Part shown: positions 1 through 6,158 of the stretch, piece after piece | Numbering within the stretch: the first letter of the stretch is position 1 | How the letters are laid out: every line of letters starts with the position of its first letter | Assembly: GCA_964439745.1 (NCBI GenBank) | Contig: CAYTQK010000174.1 | Span: forward strand, 1 to 7,206 | Direction: 5' to 3' | Length of the DNA stretch: 7,206 nucleotides | From: CAYTQK01 sp964439745 | GTDB lineage: Bacteria; Desulfobacterota; Desulfobacteria; Desulfobacterales; Desulfosudaceae | Position numbers and translations under genes: made by a program | Notes under the pieces: model-generated | What the model saw: only the letters and a program-made list of their open reading frames with translations | The model's database searches: none | What the model was told of the DNA's origin: nothing

Positions 1-793
1 CCACAAAATGACGGTCTTCGACATCAAAATAGAACACCGACTCGCCCCTGACCCGGCAGGCATAGGTGCCTTCCATCTCCTCGGGCACATCCAATTGAGA
101 GATATCTATGTTTGTGATCAACCGGGCGCAGGTCCGGCCGTCGAGGTCCACGTAGCCGCCCAGGGTAATATCCGACGATCCGGTCACGTGCAGGACCGAC
201 CCCATGACGTTAAAGGGCATGCGGCCGGGAACGGAGACCGACTCGCCCGGCTGCAGCGGTTCCGGCGGCAGGAGAAAGAGCATTTTGATCAGCAGCCGCT
301 GGGAGCTGTTGCCCACGGCCATGTCACCGTCTTCACCAATGCCCTGAATCACCATGGGCGGAGCGGCGTTTTCCATCACTTCCGGATCTTTCTGGTTGGG
401 CAGGTCCATCTCTACCCGCATTGTCAGGTCTTCTAAAACCAGCCGGGCTGTATGGTCGCCTTCACTCTTCAAAGAAAGATTGCCCCGGCCGGTCATCTTC
501 TGAGTGCTGCCGCCGCCTTCTTCGCGGGCAAACATCCCGCCCAGGCGGGACTGCATGACCACCTGCTGGGCAAAATCATAGGGATAAACCCGGTCGGCGG
601 CAAAGTCCCAGCGCAGCAGCGGCGCCTCGGCCGGGGCCGCCGCCGGCGGGTACTGCTCCGGTTCGATCTGCTCCAGGTAGGCCGACCCCTCCGGCAGGGC
701 CGGCAGATCTTTTTCCCCCGACGGGCAGGCCATGCCCAGCACCATCACCAATATCACCGCGCCCGCCAAACACACCAGGTGACTTATTTTCAT
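1..793 (-). CDS. Predicted secreted lipoprotein, function unknown (3' end outside window)
   Basis: An open frame starts at an ATG (793-791, minus strand) and stays open to the left edge, giving about 264 residues; the C-terminus lies outside the window. A purine-rich ribosome site (AGAGGGGGG on the minus strand, about 797-806) precedes the ATG at close spacing, which supports this start. The N-terminus is a lipoprotein-type signal: Lys2, a hydrophobic core at about residues 6-19, then L19-G-M-A-C23. Gly at -3 departs from the usual Leu, so lipidation is probable rather than certain. A Pro/Glu/Ala-rich tether follows (residues 24-58). The rest alternates polar and hydrophobic residues and is rich in Gly and Val (for example GRGNLSLKSEGDHTARLVLE and VTGSSDITLGGYVDLDGRTC), suggesting a beta-rich extracytoplasmic domain. 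I do not recognise the family. It is transcribed divergently from the kinase gene and shares its upstream region. Confidence 0.85.
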   Translation of the reverse strand, partial: MKISHLVCLAGAVILVMVLGMACPSGEKDLPALPEGSAYLEQIEPEQYPPAAAPAEAPLLRWDFAADRVYPYDFAQQVVMQSRLGGMFAREEGGGSTQKMTGRGNLSLKSEGDHTARLVLEDLTMRVEMDLPNQKDPEVMENAAPPMVIQGIGEDGDMAVGNSSQRLLIKMLFLLPPEPLQPGESVSVPGRMPFNVMGSVLHVTGSSDITLGGYVDLDGRTCARLITNIDISQLDVPEEMEGTYACRVRGESVFYFDVEDRHFV

Positions 794-881
794 CCCGCCC
801 CCCTCTGCCTTGACCTGATTGGATTGATTGTCTGCAAGCTGTCGTTGCCGATGCCCAAACAGGTGATTCACTTTTTCCGTA

Positions 882-910
882 AAATTCACACAAAAAAATA
901 CGGGTGTCAA
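882..910 (-). promoter_or_regulatory. Candidate leftward promoter for the lipoprotein gene
   Basis: On the minus strand a perfect TTGACA (-35) lies at 910-905. Seventeen bases further on is GAATTT (887-882), a poor -10 match preceded by a TGn extended -10. The spacer contains seven consecutive T residues. Transcription would start near 875 and leave a leader of about 80 bases before the lipoprotein ATG. The exact -35 and the orientation support it; the weak -10 makes it tentative. Confidence 0.35.
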
Positions 911-911
911 T
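901..911 (+). repeat. Inverted repeat copy, CGGGTGTCAAT (left arm)
   Basis: This 11-mer is the exact reverse complement of 1060-1070. Each copy overlaps the -35 element of one of the two divergent promoters (minus-strand TTGACA at 910-905, plus-strand TTGACA at 1061-1066). Part of the match comes from the shared -35 hexamer, but the adjoining CCCG is not explained by promoter consensus. Confidence 0.6.
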
Positions 912-927
912 TATGTGCGGACATGCA

Positions 928-941
928 GGCACCCGGGTGTC
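928..941. repeat. Palindromic operator-like site GRCACCCGGGTGYC
   Basis: The 14-bp sequence GGCACCCGGGTGTC has a perfect 10-bp palindromic core (CACCCGGGTG, 930-939) with one G/T mismatch in the outer arms. Its right half is the CGGGTGTC half-site also present at 901-908, 33 bp away and therefore on roughly the same helical face (about three turns). It has no loop, so it looks more like a dimeric DNA-binding site than an RNA hairpin. The regulator is unknown. Confidence 0.4.
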
Positions 942-1059
942 TTTGCTTTCCATGTCGCCCGGCTTTTTTCGTCTGGAAATTTTCACCGCCACAACTTGGC
1001 AGGCAACGCTCGTCAACCCTGTCAAAATGCATTTCCGATACGGGATTGGCTGAAAAAAC

Positions 1060-1070
1060 ATTGACACCCG
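1060..1070 (+). repeat. Inverted repeat copy, ATTGACACCCG (right arm)
   Basis: This is the reverse complement of 901-911 and includes the -35 hexamer of the kinase promoter. A protein bound to the GACACCCG half-site here would directly cover the -35 region. Confidence 0.55.
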
Positions 1071-1090
1071 CGCCGACCTGCATACATAAT
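1061..1090 (+). promoter_or_regulatory. Sigma70-type promoter for the kinase / PilZ-methyltransferase operon
   Basis: A perfect -35 (TTGACA, 1061-1066) is followed after 18 bp by CATAAT (1085-1090), a five-of-six match to the -10 consensus. Transcription is predicted to begin near 1096-1098, giving a short leader of roughly 25 bases before the kinase start. It is the best promoter match I see in the window, and it is correctly placed and oriented for the two-gene unit downstream. Confidence 0.65.
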
Positions 1091-1122
1091 GGCCCAAAAA
1101 CAAGATCTTCGCCTTTTCCTTG

Positions 1123-4100
1123 ATGAAATCATTTCGCGCAAATAGATTTCTGTATGTTCTGCACATTGCTGCCGCCGGTATTCTTTTGGCGGTCTTCCCG
1201 TCCACGGCCGGCGAAATCATCCCCGTCAATGAAAACAATTCAAAAATTTCCCTGGGAAAGCACGTATCCCTATACGAAGACAAGGGGCAGGCCCTGACCA
1301 TCGATGACATCGCTGCCGGGGCCGCCCGGGAAGAGTTCCGCTCCAGTGACAGGTCCATACCGACCTTCGGCTTTACCCGTTCGACCTTCTGGCTCCGGTT
1401 TGCCATGCGAAACACCACCGGCGCGCCGCTTGCCCGCACCATTGAAAGCAACTGGCCCCATCATGACATCATCGATTTTTACCTGTACCGCGACGGTGAA
1501 CGCGTCCTGGAGAAGCACGAAGGAGATCTGCAGCCCCACCAGGGCTGGGGACAATACATAAATCCCGTCTTTCCTGTTCAACTGGCCCCGGGGAGCACCT
1601 ACACCGCCTACCTGAAAGTCAAATCCAAGGCCTCCATGATCCTGGATTTCATCCTCTGGGAACCGGCGGCCTTTTCCCGTCATGCCATGTCCGAGTACCT
1701 GGTCTTCGGACTGTACTACGGCGCCATTATGATCATCATCTTATACAACCTGTTTGTCTTTTTCGGCATTCAGGAAAAGATGTACTACCTTTACTATGTC
1801 TTGTTCATCAGCAGTATTCTGTTGATCCAGATGACCCTGGACGGGTTTGCCGCGGCCTATTTATGGCCGTCGTATCCGGGCTGGGCCAATAAATGCGTCA
1901 ACATTTTCGTGTTTGCCGGCGTCTTCTGGGGAACCCTCTTCTGCCAGAAATTTCTGAATACCCACCGCCACATCCCCCGCTTCAACTGGCTGTTGCGCGT
2001 CCTGGCAATCTTCTCCTTTGCCGGCATGGGGGCCTTGTTTTTTACTGACATCCTCATTGCCGGTATCCTGGCTTCCGTTACCGGGATTATTTTTGCGCTG
2101 GCATCGTTTCTGGCCGGCCTGGTCTGCCTGATCAAGGGAGTGCGGGAAGCCCGCTTTTTCTTTTCTGCTTCCATTTTCCTGCTGGCCGGCATGATCATGG
2201 TGGCCCTGGGATATACCGGCACCATCGAAAAAAACTTCCTGTCCACCTTTGCCATGCATATCGGCACCACCATCCAGGCGGTTCTGCTTTCCTTCGGCCT
2301 GGTGGACCGCATCAACGAACTCAAGAGAGCCCATTCTGCGGCCCAGGAAGCCAACCTGAAAATGGAAAAAAAGTTCGCGGCGGAACTGCAAAAAGAAATT
2401 AAGAACAAAACCCTGGACCTGAATCAGCAAAAGCAACAGCTGGAACACGCCAACCGGGAGCTGACCAAGATCAACTCCATGAAGTCTCACCTGTTCGCCA
2501 ACCTCAGCCATGAATTACGCACCCCGCTGACGCTGATCCGGGGTTGGACCGACTGCATCATCGACGGCGAAATGGGGGCAATCCCGGAAAAACTAAAAGA
2601 CACCATTCGTAAGATCGACAACCAGAGCCTGGCCCTGACGGAAAAAATCAACCACATGCTGAAACTTTCCAAGTTTGACGCCGGCATGGCCAAGCTGGTG
2701 CTGCATAATCTGGATATTGAAACCCACGTGGCCAATACCGTGGCCAACTTTCAGGACCTGGCCCTGCATCGAAATATCGCCCTCAATTACCTGTGCCGTT
2801 CCCGGGTCGGCCATATCCCCATGGACAGGGAAAAACTGACGGACATTTTAAACAACCTGATCCGCAATGCTTACAAGTTCACGGTGGAAGGAAAGATCGA
2901 TGTCTGCCTGTCCACCCGGGACAACCACATGATCCTGGAAGTCAATGACACCGGCATCGGCATGAACCAGGACAGCCTGGACAATATTTTCAACCGTTTT
3001 CACCAGGGGGACAATTCCCGGACACGGCACTATGAAGGAACCGGCCTGGGCCTGGCCATTGTCAAGGAATCCGTCGACATGCTGCAGGGCAGCATATCGG
3101 TTGAAAGCGTTGAGAACAAAGGCACCGCCTTTACCATTCACATCCCCATGAACCTGGATCAACTGGCACCCCAGGCGTTCAAGGAAAAGCGCGGGACCGA
3201 CCGGCGCAAAGCCGCTCAGGAAGATTACGGCCGGAACGACCGCCGGAAAAAGATGCGCAGGGAAGAAGATTTTGTCAAGTTCGGCAATGAGAACATCATC
3301 GAAATTATGACCTCGGATAGGCGTAAAGATGATATGACCACGGTAAAAGTAGTAGAAACAGAAAATCCGCTGGGCAGACTGGTCGTTGCCGAAGACAATG
3401 CCGCGGTCCGGCTTCTGCTGCAGACGATACTAAAGGAATATACCCTCTACCTGGCGCCGAACGGCCTGCTGGCCTGGGAAACCATCCAGAAAGAGCACCC
3501 GGACCTGATCCTGTCCGACATCATGATGCCGGTGCTGGACGGGTACAGCCTGGTGGAGCATGTCAAATCCAATAAGGAAACGAAAAATATCCCCATCATC
3601 CTGATCACCGCCACGGCGGACAGGGATGACCGCATCAGGGGCCTGCAGATGGGCGCGGACGACTTTCTGACCAAGCCCTTTCATCACCTGGAACTGAAGG
3701 CCCGGGTCAACAATGTCATCAGCCTGCGGCGGCTCTACCGGGAAAAGCTGCGGTCGGAACAGCTGGAAATTTTTTTAATGGTTCTTGCTTCCGCCATTGA
3801 ATCCAAGGATCAGTACACCGGCGGCCACGTGGAACGGGTGGCCTACTATGCCCGGGATCTGGCCCGGAAGATGAAACTGCCGGAAGAAAAGGTGCATGAG
3901 GTCTACCTGGGAACCATCGTGCATGACATCGGCAAAATCGGTATCAGGGAAGACGTCCTCAACAAGACCGGCAGCCTGACCACAGAAGAGTATGAACATA
4001 TCAAGGAGCATCCGGTAATCGGCAAGCAGCTTCTCGCCAAGCTGGAAATGCTGCCGACGGCCGTGAATATCGCCTATGGTCACCAGGAAAAATGGAATGG

Positions 4101-4368
4101 AACAGGCTATCCGCAGAAGTTAAAAGGAGAGAATATTCCCATCGAAGCCCGGATTTCCACCGTGGCCGACTTCTGGGACGCCATCACCTCTGACCGCCCC
4201 TATCGGCGGGCCCTCCCGGTATTGGAAGCGATTAAAATCATGAATGCCGAAAGGGGCAAAACCTTTGACCCCATTCTTCTTGACGCTTTCATGGATCCGG
4301 ATGATAAATTGTACCTGAAACATTTAACCGAGGAGCAGATGGAGGAATTGGCGCGATACCCTGTTTAG
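1123..4368 (+). CDS. Membrane hybrid histidine kinase with REC and HD-GYP c-di-GMP phosphodiesterase output
   Basis: A 1081-aa membrane sensor predicted to autophosphorylate on His, pass the phosphate to its own receiver and control hydrolysis of cyclic di-GMP. Numbering is from ATG 1123; a TTG lies just upstream at 1120, and neither has a clear ribosome site. Signal peptide 1-29 (cleavage near S27-T-A29); 7TMR-DISMED2 extracytoplasmic domain about 35-180; seven TM helices about 192-393; coiled coil about 394-450; HisKA with H463 in SHELRTPLTL; HATPase_c with N582, D609 (DTGIGM), an F box (IFNRFHQGD) and a G2 box from G639 (GTGLGLA); a basic linker with three DRRK motifs (693-735); REC with E757/D758, phosphoacceptor D799, T829 and K851; HD-GYP from about 880 with E893, H902, H934-D935 (HDIGKIGI), H963, H987 and GYP at 995-997, and D1016. 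All catalytic motifs are intact. The second His of the usual HHE is Gln988. First gene of a probable operon with the PilZ-methyltransferase. Domain calls are firm; the ligand is unknown. Confidence 0.96.
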   Translation: MKSFRANRFLYVLHIAAAGILLAVFPSTAGEIIPVNENNSKISLGKHVSLYEDKGQALTIDDIAAGAAREEFRSSDRSIPTFGFTRSTFWLRFAMRNTTGAPLARTIESNWPHHDIIDFYLYRDGERVLEKHEGDLQPHQGWGQYINPVFPVQLAPGSTYTAYLKVKSKASMILDFILWEPAAFSRHAMSEYLVFGLYYGAIMIIILYNLFVFFGIQEKMYYLYYVLFISSILLIQMTLDGFAAAYLWPSYPGWANKCVNIFVFAGVFWGTLFCQKFLNTHRHIPRFNWLLRVLAIFSFAGMGALFFTDILIAGILASVTGIIFALASFLAGLVCLIKGVREARFFFSASIFLLAGMIMVALGYTGTIEKNFLSTFAMHIGTTIQAVLLSFGLVDRINELKRAHSAAQEANLKMEKKFAAELQKEIKNKTLDLNQQKQQLEHANRELTKINSMKSHLFANLSHELRTPLTLIRGWTDCIIDGEMGAIPEKLKDTIRKIDNQSLALTEKINHMLKLSKFDAGMAKLVLHNLDIETHVANTVANFQDLALHRNIALNYLCRSRVGHIPMDREKLTDILNNLIRNAYKFTVEGKIDVCLSTRDNHMILEVNDTGIGMNQDSLDNIFNRFHQGDNSRTRHYEGTGLGLAIVKESVDMLQGSISVESVENKGTAFTIHIPMNLDQLAPQAFKEKRGTDRRKAAQEDYGRNDRRKKMRREEDFVKFGNENIIEIMTSDRRKDDMTTVKVVETENPLGRLVVAEDNAAVRLLLQTILKEYTLYLAPNGLLAWETIQKEHPDLILSDIMMPVLDGYSLVEHVKSNKETKNIPIILITATADRDDRIRGLQMGADDFLTKPFHHLELKARVNNVISLRRLYREKLRSEQLEIFLMVLASAIESKDQYTGGHVERVAYYARDLARKMKLPEEKVHEVYLGTIVHDIGKIGIREDVLNKTGSLTTEEYEHIKEHPVIGKQLLAKLEMLPTAVNIAYGHQEKWNGTGYPQKLKGENIPIEARISTVADFWDAITSDRPYRRALPVLEAIKIMNAERGKTFDPILLDAFMDPDDKLYLKHLTEEQMEELARYPV

Positions 4369-4382
4369 GGAGGGAAAGGTTG
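4366..4382 (+). promoter_or_regulatory. Alternative ribosome site and TTG start for the PilZ-methyltransferase
   Basis: The kinase stop codon (4366-4368) runs into GGAGGG (4369-4374), placed well ahead of an in-frame TTG at 4380. Using it would add 21 residues (beginning MPVFDSPAELE) and leave only 11 bases between the genes, favouring translational coupling. The added segment contains the AGG-AGG-GTA-AGA codons that themselves form the ribosome site of the ATG start, which argues against it. Confidence 0.35.
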
Positions 4383-4424
4383 CCGGTGTTTGATTCCCCC
4401 GCCGAACTCGAATTGCACGAAGAC

Positions 4425-4431
4425 AGGAGGG
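4425..4431 (+). promoter_or_regulatory. Ribosome binding site AGGAGGG for ATG 4443
   Basis: A full-strength Shine-Dalgarno sequence sits 11 bases upstream of ATG 4443, slightly longer than the ideal spacing. It decides the preferred start, because the PilZ RxxxR motif falls naturally 8 residues after this ATG. Confidence 0.55.
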
Positions 4432-4442
4432 TAAGACATAAC

Positions 4443-6158
4443 ATGGCTGATCCGTTTGAAGAGATTCGCAAAGCCAGACGAAAAATAATCAAGAACACCC
4501 GGTGCCAGTTCGCGAACGCCATGGAAAGCTACCCGGTCCATGATCTGTCCGTAAAAGGATTTTCTTTTTTGTGTGAAAAAGAAAGATGTTTTTTTGATAA
4601 AAATTTACCGCTGCACAATATTGTCTTTCTGGACGCCGAAGGGAAAAAAATCATCGAAGCCTCGGGGACCGTTGTCTATGCCCGCAACTTCGACCAGAAT
4701 ACCATCAAGATCGGCGCTTCTTTTGTCACCAGCAAAGTGGTTCACTCCATCCTGGGAAACATCCGGGCCACCCGGTATACGCCCACCATCCAGATGGACG
4801 CCACCATCCGCAATATTGAAAACGGCGCCAGAACCGCCTTCCAGGGCGTCGTGGTCGACTACACCCCCTCTGCCACCCGGCTGATCTTTCCGGACACACA
4901 ACCGCAGGACATGGAGCCGGGCGATTCGGTATGGCTGACCATTGCCTCCAAAGGAGACATTCTCCTGGACGATACCGCCCATATCATCCGCAAAAAATCC
5001 GATAACAGTGAAATGATTGTGCAGTTTTCGAAAAAATTTCTGGACATCCCCCATATTGAGAATATCACCGAAGTCACCCGGGACCAGGAAAGCATCCGGA
5101 AGTCGCTGGGAGAACTGCACCGCTACAATGATGTTTCCGACCAGTTCAAGGCCCTGGTGTCCGACTGGCGGATGTACCTGGCCCGCTTGAAACAGCGGCT
5201 CGACGCTGAAAACATCCGGAACAAATACCGGGAAAGTCACGACCAGGTCTTTTTTGTAAAAGAAATGGAAGCTGCGGTCACAGAAGACATGTTTGCCTAT
5301 ATCGAACGGCTGAACCGGATTTCCGACTCCCTGGATAAACCGCAGAGCCTCCTTTACAAGCAGTACTTCCGGGAGAACATGGAACCGTTCCTGCGGCTGT
5401 CCCCCTTTGTCGCCTCGGTTATTGACAAGGACAGGGGCTATGCCGGCAACTTTGAAGTCATCAAGCAGTTTTTTGATGATCCCTACAAGGGCGACACCCT
5501 GTTCGCGAAAATCATCAACCGCCTGGCATTGAGCATGGACGCGGTCACCGCCCACCAGGACCGCATCAACTTCCTATATGAGATCCTGGTGACCATGTAT
5601 GAAAAATGCCCGGACGCGTTTTCCTTTTTCGTGCTGGGATCCGGGCCGGGAGAAGAAATTCTCCGCTTCGTGGAGCAGACCCCGTTTTCTGCCGCCAGAC
5701 CGGTTCAGGCGGCGCTGCTGGACATGGACGCCTTTGCCCTGGTGGATTTCAAGGACCAGGTCCAGTACCTGGACGCGCGTCATTTCGACCTGACCACCCT
5801 CAACCGCAATCTGCTCAACATCATTGTCGGCCGGGAAGCAGACCCGGTCCAGGGCCAATTTGCCCTGACCTATTGCGCCGGCATGTTCGACTATTTTTCG
5901 GACAAGGCCTGCCGCCGCATCATTGACTACATGATCATCCACACCCGGCCGGGCGGGGTGGTCATTGTTACCAATGTCCACAAAAACTGCTTTTCCCGGG
6001 CCTTTATGGATTACGGCGGGGAATGGGAACTGATGCTCCGGGATGAGGCGGACCTGATCGCCATGGTGCCGGAAGGATTCCGCCACGAGATCGTCCAGGA
6101 TGAACAGGGCGCCAACATCTACCTGAAAATATTCATGCCGGACTTCACGCCATCGTAA
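4443..6158 (+). CDS. PilZ-domain (c-di-GMP receptor) fused to a PhcB-like SAM-dependent methyltransferase
   Basis: A 571-aa soluble protein (592 aa if it starts at TTG 4380) with no signal peptide or TM segment. The N-terminus is a PilZ domain: R9-K-A-R-R13 supplies RxxxR, and D34-L-S-V-K-G39 matches DxSxxG, with 20 residues between R13 and D34, close to the spacing in PA4608-type PilZ proteins. A second, degenerate PilZ-like unit spans about 115-210: D139-Y-T-P-S-A144 stands where DxSxxG would be, with no clear RxxxR. Residues about 212-315 are charged and helical. The C-terminal half is a class I methyltransferase: RGYAG at 331-335, a SAM loop GSGPGEE (399-405), an acidic beta2 end D427-M-D429, then YCAGMFDYFSD (477-487). 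This pattern resembles proteins annotated as 3-hydroxypalmitic acid methyl ester biosynthesis enzymes. Val397 occupies the position of the usual motif I Asp, which I recall is also non-Asp in that family. It follows the kinase-phosphodiesterase gene. The methyltransferase fold is clear; the substrate is not proven. Confidence 0.92.
   Translation: MADPFEEIRKARRKIIKNTRCQFANAMESYPVHDLSVKGFSFLCEKERCFFDKNLPLHNIVFLDAEGKKIIEASGTVVYARNFDQNTIKIGASFVTSKVVHSILGNIRATRYTPTIQMDATIRNIENGARTAFQGVVVDYTPSATRLIFPDTQPQDMEPGDSVWLTIASKGDILLDDTAHIIRKKSDNSEMIVQFSKKFLDIPHIENITEVTRDQESIRKSLGELHRYNDVSDQFKALVSDWRMYLARLKQRLDAENIRNKYRESHDQVFFVKEMEAAVTEDMFAYIERLNRISDSLDKPQSLLYKQYFRENMEPFLRLSPFVASVIDKDRGYAGNFEVIKQFFDDPYKGDTLFAKIINRLALSMDAVTAHQDRINFLYEILVTMYEKCPDAFSFFVLGSGPGEEILRFVEQTPFSAARPVQAALLDMDAFALVDFKDQVQYLDARHFDLTTLNRNLLNIIVGREADPVQGQFALTYCAGMFDYFSDKACRRIIDYMIIHTRPGGVVIVTNVHKNCFSRAFMDYGGEWELMLRDEADLIAMVPEGFRHEIVQDEQGANIYLKIFMPDFTPS

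Larger units (their letters stand above)
794..1122. other. Divergent intergenic region between lipoprotein and kinase genes
   Basis: About 329 bp lie between the two divergent start codons. Both strands carry long open frames here, but these lack ribosome sites, read through the promoters and continue antisense into the real genes, so I regard the region as non-coding. It contains a strong rightward promoter, a weaker leftward promoter candidate, four GRCACCCG half-sites (two forming a palindrome), and a GC-rich potential hairpin followed by six T residues (933-969). Confidence 0.7.

Noticed and set aside
1020..1025. Additional minus-strand TTGACA as another leftward promoter
   Set aside because: No acceptable -10 hexamer lies 16-18 bases beyond it; the sequences at those positions match the consensus at two of six or fewer.
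901..1070. Repeats considered as a CRISPR array or mobile-element end
   Set aside because: The units are only 8-11 bp, irregularly spaced and in mixed orientation, with no transposase, cas gene or target duplication nearby; a regulatory site fits better.
452..1123. Plus-strand open frame of 223 codons ahead of the kinase
   Set aside because: It is antisense to the lipoprotein gene, crosses both predicted promoters, and its Arg/His/Pro-rich product resembles no protein family.
576..1451. Long minus-strand open frame (291 codons) spanning the intergenic region
   Set aside because: It runs antisense to the kinase signal peptide and DISMED2 region, uses a different frame from the lipoprotein, lacks a ribosome site and has a low-complexity Gly/Ala/Arg C-terminus typical of a shadow frame in GC-rich DNA.
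4573..4884. Plus-strand 103-codon frame after the T7 run
   Set aside because: It lies in another frame inside the PilZ gene and encodes a Pro/Ser-rich sequence without a domain; the frame encoding PilZ continues uninterrupted, so there is no frameshift to explain.
4605..5555. Minus-strand open frame of 316 codons
   Set aside because: It is fully antisense to the PilZ-methyltransferase coding region, whose recognisable domains occupy the other strand; the composition is that of a mirror frame.
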